From: Taeniopygia guttata
Taxonomy: Eukaryota > Chordata > Aves > Passeriformes > Estrildidae
DNA: 64,000 nucleotides
Direction: 5' to 3'
NCBI RefSeq assembly: GCF_048771995.1
Contig: NC_133024.1
Location: 26,056,001 to 26,120,000, forward strand
The translations under genes and the position numbers were made by a program. The notes beneath the pieces were generated by a model. It did not search any database. It had not been told where the DNA came from and saw only the letters and a list, made by a program, of their open reading frames with translations. This document shows positions 1 to 12,023 of this stretch, piece by piece (the first letter of the stretch is position 1; the number at the start of each line of letters is the position of its first letter).

Positions 1-8
1 AGGTGAGA
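1..8 (+). other. STXBP5L: Possible splice donor of the preceding STXBP5L exon
   Basis: The window opens with AG followed by GTGAGA, a good donor consensus. The next certain exon (1227) needs one base, G, carried over from the preceding exon, which fits an exon ending at base 2. Two bases are too few to prove it. Confidence 0.3.
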
Positions 9-1226
9 AATCAATTTTCTAATTTTATTCTTCAACCATGGCAGAAACTATTCCTCTTTTTAGACACTTCTATTGGCTCTGGAGAGGTGACTCTTCTGAG
101 CTATAAGAAGGATAATTTTGTACCAGATACATATCTGTTTCATAATGATAGGTTCAGGAGCAAGACCTTTATCTAAGATCAAGTACCTTCAACTATTTCT
201 CCACCTCCAGTTATTATTGTTGCAAAAGATAATGTGGGGTTTCCAATTATCTGATCCCATTTTTAACTACAGGTTGGTAAACAGCAGCACTGGCATAAGT
301 TATTTTGCAAGGACTGTGCAGCAGCCAGCCCTAGTCCCATCTTCCCTCTGGCTCCTTGACTCTCCAGGAACATTTTACCCTCTGTGCTTTTTAGCCTCTG
401 ATGTTCCTGCTAATGCCAAGAGCTCCCTCACACAGCTTCGTGCTTCCTGCCTGACACTAGGCACAGCAAAGCAGAGCTCCTCAGCCTGATCGTGGTTACC
501 TCTCTCTGAAAAGCTCAGAGAGAGTCTCTGTACCTGGGCACTTGCTGTGGGGAGAGCACAGCTCTGTCTCCAGCTGGCTCTCGATGCTGCCTGCTGAAGC
601 TTAGGCAGTGCCAGTTCACTCTGCAGTTGTTGCCAAGGGCACAGATCAAGTTTCTCACTTCACTCCCTGGGAAGCAGGAGTGGATGTGTACCCTGAGACG
701 TTTTGGAGTCTGGGTTCAGTTCAGCAATGGGTGTCTTTTCCCCAGGGAACAGTTATTAATACCTTCACAATAAATGATGTCTGTGAACGGAGTGCTAGAA
801 TGTCCTAATGATGGCAACAAGAGCAGAGCAGGGGACACGTGCTCTGAAGCTGGTAATGGCATCATGTCCTGCAGCAATGAGATACTTGGATTAATTCTAA
901 ATGCATTGGTAACATATGGGTCTAAAATTATTTTGTGCTATTTAGAACAAGTCCTTTGAGCTAAGGCTGTTGTAAATTCTAATTAGTCCATGCTAATCTC
1001 CATAATAGGCAGCTATTTCTAATGCAGATCTAACTGATGATGTCTGACAGCATTTTCCACACTTATTTATACACTGGCAGCAAGCTGGCAATGCTAGGGT
1101 CAGAATGTTTGCTCAGGTTAAGAAAACTTTACTTTCTGTATTCTGCAGGGAGTTTGTATTTGCTGCAGGCTTGTGCCTGTTCCTGAGCACTAATTTATGC
1201 CTCTTTGCTTGTATCTATTTGTGCAG

Positions 1227-1466
1227 AAAATAGGGAAAACTCCTTCAGCCGTTCCCGAAGCTCCAGCGTATCCAGTATCGACAGGGACTCAAAGGAGGCA
1301 ATCACAGCTTTGTACTTCATGGAGTCCTTTGCCCGAAAGAACGACTCTGCTGTTTCCTCCTGTCTCTGGGTCGGAACAGGCCTCGGAATGGTCATAATCC
1401 TGTCCCTTAATCTGCCTGCTAGTGACGATTTACGGCAGTCAGAGCCAGTCATGGTGTCACCAAGTG
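1227..1466 (+). CDS. STXBP5L: STXBP5L exon: serine-rich linker and start of the last propeller blades
   Basis: The acceptor is ATTTGTGCAG before AAAATAGG and the donor is AGTG/GTGAGAG. It encodes 79 whole codons, beginning ENRENSFSRSRSSSVSSI and ending EPVMVSPSG across the junction. The Ser/Arg-rich start is the exposed linker of tomosyns; the part after it returns to WD40-like beta strands (CLWVGTGLGMVIILSLNLP). Confidence 0.93.
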
Positions 1467-4400
1467 GTGAGAGTGCAGCTCTTTTCCTGCTTTTTATCTG
1501 TCTTGGTACAATGGGGCAATAACTGCATGATTTTGTATGGCCTTTTGGGCAGAAATGTCTCAAAAAATGAAGCAGTGGTCACTCACTGAGTGGAGGGCAC
1601 ACAGGTAAAGATGTTCATGAGGGACCAACAGCTTCATGGACTGAGATGCTTTGGTTGTGTTAGTTCCAAAGATTGCCTTGTGTAACAGGCAAAGTTATGT
1701 GTTTCTTGTGAGGACAGGGAAATTACCAGAGCTCCTTCATATTGTGAAATTACAGTCCTGTTTACAATTCTGTATGGGATTCTGCAAGAAATTTGGCTGT
1801 CTTAGTATCAGAAAGCTGCAGAGAAGCAGAAGGGAGTTCAGGAAAGGAAACTAAAATGTTGGCAGGTTGCTGTACCAGGAGAGATCCTTGGCTGAGTGAG
1901 TGACAGATGGTGTAGCAGAGAGAACAGAGGGCTGAGAGGTCAGGTCTGAGGAGAGGCAGCATGTGCATTAAAAATGGACAAAAAATGGAGAATGCACAGA
2001 AGCAGAGGTTTCCCACCCCCAGTTTGTTTAGAAAAACAATGCTGAAAGGTCACCAGACTTAAAGAAAATTTACTGCTGGAGAATACATATTCTACTAGTA
2101 TAATGTAGAGATAAACAACAGGCCATCTTCAACAGCATGTATTACATCCATCATTCTAGATATCAGCTGCCTGAGAGCTTTCCAGCACTGGCAGGCTGTT
2201 TGTTCACCTTCTCATGTGGTCAGAAAGAACTGAGCAAGCATGCCTTGTCACGTTGGCTGGATTAATGTGTGTGCAGTGTTTACAAAACTGGGTGTCAGCC
2301 GTGCTGTGCTAACAACCAGGCTGGTGCCAGTGGCAGTAAGAGGAAATTCTGTTCTGCAGGCACCGTGCTGACACTGAAGGGAGCCGTGCTGACCTTCGCG
2401 TGCTTGGACTGCATGGGGACATTGATACATCAGCCCTATGAAGTATGGAGGGATCCACACAGTGCTGATGACGGTGACAAAACAAGGAAAAGGAAACTTG
2501 TCATGCATTCCCCTTCCTCTTCCCAGGATATGGGTGATCATCAATTTGCAGTCATTTGTTCAGAAAAACAAGCCAAAGTCTTCTCATTGCCTTCCCAAAC
2601 ATGTCTTTATGTCCACAACATCACCGAAACGTCCTTTTTATTGCGAGCAGATGTGGTCACCCTCTGTAACAGCGTCTGTCTGGCGTGCTTTTGTGCTAAT
2701 GGGCACATCATGACACTGAGGTACTTATCTAACTAATCTTGTGGCAAAACTAAGCAAAGAGGAGGCACAGGGCTGTTACACTCCACTTGTGTTTGCCCCA
2801 GAGTGCCTGATGCTCTGCATTAACTCCCTGGTGGGTGTGTTTAGGTCCCTGCCTTGATGCAGCCATACCTGATCCTTGGGCTGTCTCCACATGGGGAGTT
2901 AAGGCAGGAAGGTGCACAGTAAAGCAAGCTCCTGTTTTTTTCTAGTAATCCCCTACCTGTGACAGTAGATGGTTGGTGTTTTTTAACTATGATGAAAGAA
3001 AGCCTTGATAATTTTGCCCAGCTGTGGTGGGTCAGGTATAGAGAAGTATAGAACTCAGCCATAGAAAGGGTTTTGTTTATCCTTTGTGAAGTACCAAGTC
3101 CCACTCTTGGCACTTCTGAAGCTTTTCTGTTCAGAGCACTTGGTCCCCTCCCCCTGGGAGCTGACTGTGCAGTAGCCCTGTAGTTGTACTTTCACCTTGC
3201 TGCTCCCTGTTTCCCTGGCCAGGCCATTTAAATTTGGGAAAGGCCTTTCCAAAACAGCAAACCACGGGAAGCTGGAGGGACAGCAAAGGCGATGCTGGAG
3301 CCTTTGTCCACAGGGTGGAAGCAGGGCCCTGCCAGACCCTTTCCTACAGATGTCCCTGCAGGCATTGCCCTGCAAACGACCCAGCCCTGTGGCACAAGCC
3401 ATACTGTGCCACATGCACATCCCATATCCAGACAGTAGCAGAAGCCTTAGGGCCATGGAGGCAAGGCAGCCAAAATCCCTTCATGCAACCAAACTAAATA
3501 TGATGGGAATGCAGCATTTTTATGGCAAAATTTTTCAGCTTAGAGCTGTTAACTGTTAGTTAACAGTTAGTTAATTTTTCAGCATAGAGCTGAATTTATA
3601 CTTTAACTGTTGCAGTTATGGAGAGCATAAAGTGAAGTGTTGGTTTAAAATGCAGGCACAGAGCAGGTGTACCATGTGTGGCAGCTGGTGACTAACCTGG
3701 GAATCTGCTTCTCCTCAGCTTGCCCAGCCTTCGCCCTCTGCTGGACATCAACTATTTGCCTGTCACAGACATGAGGATAGCACGGACCTTTTGTTTCACT
3801 AACGAAGGGCAAGCTTTGTACCTGAGCTCTCCCACCGAGATCCAGCGACTGACCTACAGCCAGGAGATGTGTGACAACCTGCAGGTAGGGCTCACACCTC
3901 ACTCTGGTGCCTGTGTGTGGGAGGGATGGTGGCCTCACTCATCAGGGGTAAATTGGCCCTGATAAGGACAGTGCTGCAGGGGCAGGACAGATCTGTTCCT
4001 TTCCACTTGCCCTGAGTGAATGATGCCAAACCAACAGAGGGAGGTCAGCAGCTCTGTTGTTCCTTGGGCTTTTTCATGCACTCTCACCTGCACCTGTGCA
4101 AAAGGTCTTTACAATGTTAGAGATGGGCTGGTTTGGTTTGGTTATTTTACAATGAAAATGCAAATAAGAATGTCATTTACTGAAGAGAAGGAATTGTGAG
4201 AGGTTACAGGGAGGAACATGAGTAATAAAAGGGAAAAAAAAAAAAGAGGGGGAATAAGTTCTGGGTTATATAATTAGCAGTGAACCAGAATGGAAGTATA
4301 AAAGAAATGGTCCTGCCAGCACTCATTATGGCCTAGGGAATAACATGTGCTGAGCTGCTCAACTCACATCACAGCACTGTCTGTCTCAAGTCTGAAAAGG

Positions 4401-7400
4401 CACTTTGAGGAGCAAGCATTGCACACCAGCTTTTGTCCACCAGAGAGGAGATTATTTTGCAAGGAGCCAATTTTAAAATAATCTAAAGGTTTGTCTGATG
4501 CATCTTAAACTATGGACCTACAGCAAGAGGATGTTACAAGCTAAATTGTTTTTTTAACCAGCCTTAACAGCACCATGCAACTACCAAGCAAAGGGAAACA
4601 CAGCCCTTGCTTCTCTGTACTGCTGGACTGTGGCTGCTTTTATCTTGGCTTTTAGGCAAAAAAGGGTTTGCATGGTCATTATGTGTGTACAGAAAGCAGA
4701 TAACCCAGTATCACCCGCTACCTGAGAAAACAAAGCTGGGCTGCATGAGAGCTCCACTTGGGGTCCAAGGACTGCAGTAATTTTTCTCCCCAGAGCAGGT
4801 GACTGTGCAGAGGAGCAGTGGCTGTGAGTCACTGCGCTGTCCTCACATTCAGCCCCCAGCAGCGAGCGCTGTGTGCAGCACAGCAGCTGGATCTGCCAGC
4901 TGAGGCTTGGCTGAGCAAACACAGAGCTGAGCAACAGGGCAGAAACTGTTCCCAGTGCGCACAGCCCCCTGGTTTCAAACACTAATGGGACTGCACACTT
5001 TTCCCATCAGTTTTTTTTCCAGAGAGCTGGCTTTTCCTAACACTGCTGCAAATAAATCTGAGCCTGACATTTGTCTGGAGTGACTGTTCCAAGATGTGGC
5101 ACCAGAGTAGTGCCTTCAGCAGATGTCCTTATTTAGCTATGCTGATGGCACAGTAATGGGGTGCAGGAAGGTTGAAGGAAGGTAATGAATTTTGTTTAAA
5201 AAAAAAAAATCGACCACAAGACAAACTACCAAACTGAATTGCTGGCAAGTGTTGAACTCAGGTGTGCTATAAAAAGAAAGCAGAGTGACTGCCCAGCCTG
5301 GCTGGACAATCACTAAAGCAAAATACACAACAAATTGTTTATTCAATTATAGTGTCACCTCTGCTGTTTGTAAGCAAAATGTGACCTTATCACTGGTATT
5401 TTCATTCTGTATTAACTGCAGGTTTTTTTCTCTGGTAACAAACATGGGACTGGGTAGTGACAAACCAAGTCCCTTTGAAAGCATTAGTGAGTCTAGTTAG
5501 CCCAAGCATTTGTCAGAATACACAAATATTACCTGCACTATACTGTTCACACAACAGACTCTTTTAAAACTAGTTGATTTGATCCAGTGTATGTGGCTTG
5601 TTAATGAAAATCAAGAAAACACCTAGAACCACTTTCACCTCATTAACCTTTTACATGGACTTTTTTCTGGCTTTATTAGGACATGCTTGGGGATTTGTTT
5701 ACTCCTGTGGAAACACCAGAAGCCCAAAACAGAGGCTTCCTCAAAGGACTTTTTGGAGGAAGCGGACAAGCTTTTGACAGGGAGGAGCTTTGTGAGTAAT
5801 TTATTGCTTGGGGTTTTTTGGGCAGAAATTCATTCTTGAGATCCCCTGCCCTTGTCATCTAGGAATGGAGCAATACACAAGATGTAGATGATTGATGAAA
5901 AGAGAAAGTTGACCTAGTGGAGGAAGGGGAGGATCCTTGTCTGCCATTCCATAACTCCTTCACCTTGGCAGCTTCTTTTGATCAGCTGAGCGGGGGGCAC
6001 AGGACTGCACTGCAGATGTGGTGGTGGCAAAGCAAAGCCTTCCAGATGTGCCACCTGCCCCTCCAGTGATGTCACTGCTGCAAGGCGGCAGCTCGAGCCT
6101 GGGGAGCACTGACAGAGCCAGGCCAGGAGCTCATCCCTGTCTCTCTGTCTGCCCATTTCTTCTTTGCAGTTGGCGAGGCCACAGCAGGAAAAGCCTCTCG
6201 CAGCCTGGCCCAGCACATCCCTGGATCTGGCGGGATTGAAGGCGTGAGAGGAGCCGCGGGTGGGGTCATTGGGGACCTGACTCGTGCGCGCATTGCCCTG
6301 GACGAGAGGGGACAGAAGCTGGGCGAGCTGGATGAAAGGACTGCCAGCATGATGGCCAGCGCAGAGGCGTTTTCCAAACATGCACACGAGGTAGGAACCC
6401 TGGCACCCACACCCTGCAACTGGCAACTGCCAACCCTGCCACCCAGCCTGTGCTTCCCTTTGGGAAAGCCAAGTGCCCTTCTCTCCCTCCACTCAGTCAT
6501 GGTGTTGGAGGTGTGCTCATGTCAGCTGGCACGGCATTGTTCCTTGCTCCCAAACTATTAGAATGCCCAAAATAAACACACCCCTTCCTTTCACGTTTCC
6601 AGAAGTGAGCATCCATTGTTAGCCCCTGAATTTAGAACATGGCATTTCTCATCTTGCCTTTCTCACTGATTCGTTATGGTTTGTCTTTTTAAGCCACTTA
6701 ATGCAGCACAACCATGCGTAGGGCAGAAAACAGGTAGGTGGATGAGTGTATAGGAACCTTTACAGATCTTACTGGGAAGAGGAGAACATTACTAGTACAG
6801 CCCTGTGGTACTGTTATGTAGAATAGGCCTTGCCAGGAATAGGAATAACTTCTGTGCTTGGAGCTGGAAATGGAAAGCTTTTCCATCCCACGCTGTTAAA
6901 CTGGGAAACTTTTCCCACTCTGGGAAAACTAAAATGATTTTTCTTGAAGATAAAACAACATCAAAGCATACTTCCCAAAATGCACATTTTTTATTTAATG
7001 TGCATCACATCTATGGACAAAACCTTTACATTTTTATTGCCTTTTGTTAGTGTGAGGCAGAAAGAATATGCCCTGGATTGCAAGAAGTTTATATAGTCAG
7101 GGCATATCTACTATGCTCCATAGAGAAGTGTCTTTTTATTACTATAGAAAGCAAGTTCCTTTAATTTTTGAAGAAGAAAAGTAGTTAAAGTTCCTCAGGG
7201 AAAATCTTTTAAAATCAGCAATAGCGGGTAACGCTTTTTAAATGTAATAACTATGAAATTAAATATGAAATCTCAGTGGACTCAAGACCTGCTGACATTG
7301 TTAGTGAAGTATTGCATTGTTCTGCATTTATTAATTCTGAAGTTTGACAGTTAATGGGCCTAGGTCATGTATGGTCTCTCATATGCAGGGCGGTGTTTGA

Positions 7401-7477
7401 TTACCATTTGTTTGGGTTTTTTCCCATCTCTGTAGGTGATGCTCAAATACAAGGACAAAAAGTGGTACCAGTTTTAG
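1227..7477 (+). CDS. STXBP5L: STXBP5L (tomosyn-2), C-terminal part, six exons
   Basis: Joined exons 1227-1466, 2360-2720, 3719-3884, 5680-5791, 6170-6390 and 7436-7477 give 380 in-frame residues and a TAG stop; the 5' exons lie before the window. The protein is a lethal(2)giant larvae-type WD40 scaffold with a C-terminal R-SNARE-like coiled coil. Family knowledge: it binds syntaxin-1 and SNAP25 and competes with synaptobrevin, lowering vesicle fusion in neurons and endocrine cells. Visible here are the serine-rich SRSRSSSVSSIDRDS linker, the last beta-propeller strands (ICSEKQAKVFSLPSQ, IQRLTYSQE) and the SNARE-like segment ending in KYKDKKWYQF. The paralogue STXBP5 is very similar, but ALYFMESFARKNDS matches the STXBP5L version as I recall it, and the convergent neighbour POLQ is the known STXBP5L neighbour. 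All junction phases agree. Confidence 0.95.
1467..2359 (+). other. STXBP5L intron
   Basis: GT-AG intron of 893 bases. No repeat, exon or RNA gene is recognised in it. Confidence 0.8.
2360..2720 (+). CDS. STXBP5L: STXBP5L exon: WD40 region
   Basis: The acceptor is TTCTGCAG and the donor is CTGAG/GTACTT. It encodes GTVLTLKGAVLTFACLD, a basic loop (DKTRKRK), SPSSSQ, then ICSEKQAKVFSLPSQTCLY and CLACFCANGHIMTL. An acceptor-like tract with CAG lies inside the exon at about 2510-2526, but the coding sequence runs through it and matches tomosyn on both sides. Confidence 0.93.
3530..3592. repeat. Short near-direct repeat flanking an inverted repeat in an intron
   Basis: Two 19-base copies that differ at one base occupy 3530-3548 and 3574-3592. 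Between them, AACTGTTA (3551-3558) and TAACAGTT (3561-3568) form an 8-bp inverted repeat with a two-base spacer. It lies 126 bases upstream of the exon starting at 3719. Confidence 0.8.
3719..3884 (+). CDS. STXBP5L: STXBP5L exon: end of the WD40 domain
   Basis: The acceptor is CTTCTCCTCAG and the donor is CTGCAG/GTAGGG. Its 55 codons begin LPSLRPLLDINYLPVTD, include RIARTFCFTNEGQALYL and end YSQEMCDNLQ, the last blade of the second beta-propeller in tomosyns. Confidence 0.94.
3885..5679 (+). other. STXBP5L intron
   Basis: GT-AG intron of 1,795 bases with an A-rich run near 4232 and another near 5200. No mobile element or additional exon is recognised. Confidence 0.75.
5680..5791 (+). CDS. 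STXBP5L: STXBP5L exon: tail linker before the SNARE-like motif
   Basis: The acceptor is CTTTATTAG and the donor is CTTT/GTGAGT. It encodes DMLGDLFTPVETPEAQ, then RGFLKGLFGGSGQAFDREEL. This short Gly/Phe segment connects the second propeller to the C-terminal coiled coil in the family. Confidence 0.94.
6170..6390 (+). CDS. STXBP5L: STXBP5L exon: R-SNARE-like coiled coil
   Basis: The acceptor is TTCTTTGCAG and the donor is CACGAG/GTAGGA. It encodes the tomosyn SNARE-like motif: GKASRSLAQHIPGSGG, TRARIALDERGQKLGELDER and MMASAEAFSKHAHE. The heptad pattern with the central Arg (ALDERGQKL) corresponds to the synaptobrevin-like helix that enters the syntaxin/SNAP25 bundle. The exon is clearly more GC-rich than its flanks. 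Confidence 0.96.
6391..7435 (+). other. STXBP5L last intron
   Basis: GT-AG intron of 1,045 bases. Nothing beyond ordinary AT-rich intron sequence is seen. Confidence 0.75.
7436..7477 (+). CDS. STXBP5L: STXBP5L last coding exon and stop
   Basis: The acceptor is CATCTCTGTAG. Thirteen codons, VMLKYKDKKWYQF, are followed by TAG at 7475-7477. The WYQF ending is the conserved tomosyn C-terminus; unlike synaptobrevin there is no transmembrane anchor. Confidence 0.96.
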   Translation: MMLKYKDKKWYQF

Positions 7478-7863
7478 ACTTTCAAAGAAGCTGCTTGTGG
7501 CTTTATTAAGAACACTGTTCAGGGAAGCAACCTTTATTCCCAGATCTACCAGTCAATGGCCAGAGACAGTTTTTTTCTCCTAGAAGATGTTTTCCTGTTA
7601 CTGTTATTGGATTCATCACAGTGGATATCAAGGAGAAATTTTACAGACCGTGGGATAGAAGCTGAAATCGTGAGGGTCTTTCCAACAGCTGACTCTTGGG
7701 GTGGCTGATTTTTTTCCAAAAGGAACTCAACCATCACTGTGGCATGTAGTTTTTCAGAAGCTGTAGGTATGAACTATGGGGAGTGCGTCTGGTTAAAAAT
7801 ACTCTGTACAAACTCGAATGTTAATGCACTTATAAAACTTTGCATGACTAATTGCCAACTTAC

Positions 7864-7882
7864 AAAAAAAAAAAAAAAAAAA
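7864..7882. repeat. A19 homopolymer in the STXBP5L 3' UTR
   Basis: Nineteen consecutive A residues, about 390 bases after the stop codon. Confidence 0.95.
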
Positions 7883-7935
7883 GAAAATGAAGCATGTTGT
7901 GACCGAAGAAAAATGGGATTTATTTCTATTCTGAG

Positions 7936-7984
7936 AAAAAAAAAAAAAAAAAAAAGAAAAAGAAAAAGAAAAAGGAAAAAAAAA
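7936..7984. repeat. A20 run followed by a (GAAAAA)n tract
   Basis: Twenty A residues are followed by several GAAAA(A) units. It is a low-complexity purine tract in the presumed STXBP5L 3' UTR. Confidence 0.95.
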
Positions 7985-10310
7985 CACCAAGAAAAAAACA
8001 CCTTCAATGACAAAAATCTTTATTTTTTAAAAGTTATATTATAAAAAGCCAGGACATTTCAAGCATGTTTGCTACTGTTCTCCACATAAAAATGAGTTGA
8101 GCTGCATTTTCTTATCTGCTATTTATTTCCCTTGAAAAGCCTTGCTCAAGGCAGTGCTCTTTAAATCCTACCAGAAAAAAAAAAAATTAAAATCCTATCC
8201 CCAAAATCTAACGATTTTGCAGGTAGCTGGACAGGCACTATCTAAAAAGATGATTATGACATGTGCATAGACGGTTTATTTGCAATTCAGAGCACATGAA
8301 ACATCATCCTAATCTACACTTTTTAAAATGTGCTCTAGATCTATCTGTTGTCCTTGAAGGGGGGCCATGGCACTTTTCATCCCCGTGGAGTCTGTTGCCT
8401 TATTTCCCAGTAACAGGAATAGAAAACCAGCTTTGGAAAGCATTTCTTCAAGTTAGGAAAGGCAAGATGGGAAACCACAGCCCCATCAAACACTGCTCAC
8501 AGAGGCTGCAGAGAAGCTTACAGAGCAGTTTAAATGCTCAGCTGAAATTATGAGAGGGGTCTTGCACAGAAACCCCTCCAAAACCTTTGAGAGAAAGAGA
8601 GATTAGAGCAGGAATATTATACAGTGGGCCAGGGGAGAGCATGGAAAACCACTGTCATCACATATAGGAACACAGATGTAAAGTGACACCATGGGTGAGT
8701 GGCAATTTATACTCTGCTCACACTGCTAAAGGTTCTGCTTCTGCTTCAGAGTGGCTTGTTTGGTTTTTGCAGTGAATGCTGCAGAAAACTCTGCAACCCA
8801 CAGCCAGAGAAGAGAACAGTAAGCTGGATTTATTGCCCATCCTGTTCCACCCTATCCTACAAGACTCACTGCCACACATGCTAACTCTTAGGTTAGAAAT
8901 TTTTCCAAGATTGGCTTGGAAACAAGGCACTGAAGGCTTGTTTTCATGTATCTGGACAGTGTCAAATTAGAAAAAAGAAATTGAGGAAAAGCTGGAAAAA
9001 CAGCCTTTAAAATTTTTCTTCTGAAGAAATGTAACATCTTCTGTCTCTTCAAGGAATCCTGATGGACACTGATGGAGACAGGCACCATCCCACTCCCACC
9101 TAGACCTTAACTTCACTGGTGTTTGTATCATCACAGTGTTCAGATAATCCCTCTCAAAGACATATTTTCCTTCTCCTTCCTTTACCTACAATAAAATACA
9201 GCCCAGGAAGTTGTACCATCCACAAGTCTGGCCTCACAATTGGCCCTCTGCACAAGTAAAAGGGTTGGAAGAGATTTGAGGTGTTAAGTTTTAAATTCCC
9301 ATTGTAGCAGAACAGCATTGCATGATTTACAGGATTTTTACATTTTGCTGCAGCCAAAATCAAAATGATGGCCCTGACAGGTTTAGCTCAACTTGGAATG
9401 AGACACCACAAGTTTGGAACAGGAGAAACTGCTTTAGGGTGTCAGAACTGTAGAAACTTACAGGGGAAAAAGGTCAAAGCCTGAGCAGTGCCTGGGCTTC
9501 TGCTGAGAGCTAAGGAAATGGAGCTGTCCAGGACCCAAGAGGATTTCTCTGTGTGTATGTGTGTAAGGATAAGCCAAGCTTGCCAATCTGATGCCAATAG
9601 GGACTGGGTTGGGGAATTCCTTCCAAAGCTGGGTCACAGAAGTAGCCACTTGTGCCTGTGAGGAAGCACTGGTCTAACCAGGCATTGAGGATGAGAAATA
9701 AAGGAGAACATGATAGCAATTTGATCTTCAGTTCAACCTCTATTCACTGGGCCTGTGCTCTGGCCTGTAATCCAAATCTGCTGGTCTCCGGCCAACAAAA
9801 TCATCTAAGGCAGCATTCAAAATGTCCAGCAGCCAGTTTATTCTGCCCTGGTGTGTGGCAGTCAGAAGCAGCCCCAGAGGCTGATTAGAATCGTGGGCTC
9901 TTTGAAGAAAATTTAAGAGCAACTTCTGACTGCTAATCACTGCAGCTCACCCAGAGAGAAAAGTGTCCTCAACAAGTCTTTTACACAAGGCCCAACTGAC
10001 TCTGGCTGCCAAGAGTCTCTAACACCAGGGTGAAAAAAAAACTGCCACTAGATTTCCATTTGCATTTTTATGCAACAGAGAAATGAGAATTTAGCTGCCC
10101 TCAAACTTAAAATTTTTAATACTAAACTTTTAAGCAACTTTTCTTTAGTACTCCCCATCAGGTCACAGCTTTCCACTCTTACATATTTTACATATTTCCA
10201 GACAGTTGCCAATTACCATTTCTGTTAAGTTCACCACTTGTGACTATAATTATCAATTTTCTTGTAGTCTGTAGAGATCTAAAAAGTTGTATATGTTTGT
10301 ATATAGAACA

Positions 10311-10345
10311 TTCTATATATATAATATATATATGTAATGTATATG
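10311..10345. repeat. AT-rich dinucleotide microsatellite
   Basis: Alternating TA/AT runs with small interruptions in the intergenic region. Confidence 0.85.
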
Positions 10346-11999
10346 TTGTATAAGTTTGTTAGTGCACACTGTTAAATGCTTTCTATCAAGATTTGCCATG
10401 TATGTGGAAAAAACCCATCACTTAAAAAGTTCAGTGAGGGAGGAAAAACTCTTGCCTGGGTGATTTATTGTGAAATGAGGGGGAGTGTGGGATTTTTGTA
10501 AGGCTTGCCCTGAATGCTGCTCAAGGCTGTCAGTGACAGGCATGAAGCTGCAGCATTCCCAGCGAGGAGCACAGCATCTGACTCTGAGAAAGACTGGAGG
10601 ACTGGCTGGAGGAAAATCAAGGACATTGGCTGTCACTGGATGTTGAAATCTTTCTGTGCTTTCACCTTTCCCCACTCAGACAGCACCACCTCAAGCAAAA
10701 TCCCAAGCTTAGATGTCTCTTCAGCCTTGCAATCCTCAGCTACAGCAGGCCAGGTTGGCTGGAAGTGTTGGTTCAATTTAAAATGCTCTTTGTTCATTTG
10801 GGTACTTTGTTCTCTCACATTCTTCTCTCCAGGAGCTCTGTCACAATCACATTCAAAACCAATTACACAGAACTTCCAACAGCACACACACCTTTGGGTT
10901 TGACTAGATGTTTGTAATCTTATGTCGAGTGCTGTAGATAGACAGGAAAAAATGCATTAAATTAGATTATTTATAAGTCTGCAGAGTTGGCAAGTCTTCA
11001 ATGAAGTACAAGCTACTTTATTTATTAATAAAAAAAATTAAATCCATTCCTAGAGCTTTAACTTCAGTTGCAAACCTTGAATTAAAAGACATGACAATTG
11101 AAATTTTGAGAATCAGGTTTTGTTTTCTATAATTACCTGGCGGGGGGGAAGGGGGTTTAAGTTTCTTTACAGTTCTGTAGTTCAACTATCTACATCAATT
11201 AGTCATTCCCCACAGTACCAGCTAGGATTGTTACAAAAATGTGTAACAAAAATACTCTATTTACTACATGTATTGTATAAAATTATCACATAAACCCTCC
11301 TCTATATCAGTTTATACTCCTTTTCCAGAATCCCTTTCACACCACACTGCATGCATAGGATGTGCCCACTGCAATTCAGGTGGGCATAGAAAGCATCTCT
11401 TTTTTCCAATAGAAATCATTTCAGAGCTGCTTCCATCCTCGGACCTCCTTCATACATAAACTGTGTGTGTTGCAGCACAGGCAAATCCCCAGTTTTTGGT
11501 TAATTATTCCCCTCAAATAGCCTGGGCCCTGCCCCATCCATCCTTTCCCATAGCCCAAAGGTGAATTCAAGCACAGCATAGTTCAGTCTTGAATGGTTTT
11601 TTGCCTTGGAAGGCTCTAGTAAGAGCACACTCTCTCATGAAGGAACTGCCTGTGGACATCCACAGTCAACTCTTCCTCTTAGGTGTATAAGCAATAGTCA
11701 CGTAAATTAGTGTTTCCATTCATGTGTTTTGTTTTGTGATTAAATCAACAAATCAAACATTGTACTTTTTTAAATAGCAACAAATATTCAGATTCAGTGT
11801 CAAGGAAATGTGGGCTGAGTATGTGTGTGGTGTGTTGATGAGTCATTACCCGTGTCTCAGAACAAAGGCTGGTCTGGGGTGAACCACACACTCCTGTGCT
11901 AACCATGTCCTGGTTCCACAGGTCTCCTAAATCAGTATCACAAAGCTAAGGCATCTTAAAGTGAGGCTGTCTCCAGCACCCATTAACAACCAAAAAATT

Positions 12000-12023
12000 A
12001 AAAAAAAAAAAAAAAAAAAAAAA
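12000..12023. repeat. A24 homopolymer
   Basis: Uninterrupted run of 24 A residues. No retroposed gene body was recognised upstream of it. Confidence 0.9.

Noticed and set aside
1..1226. Possible further STXBP5L exons in the first 1.2 kb.
   Set aside because: No stretch matches tomosyn protein with flanking splice sites; only the donor-like bases at the very start are suggestive.
5914..6492. A 192-codon minus-strand frame opposite STXBP5L.
   Set aside because: It lies antisense to the GC-rich SNARE exon (6170-6390) and its flanks; it has no domain and its openness follows from the base composition of the sense exon.
7739..8044. Lysine-rich and phenylalanine-rich frames near 7.9 kb.
   Set aside because: They are translations of A/T homopolymers in the STXBP5L 3' UTR.
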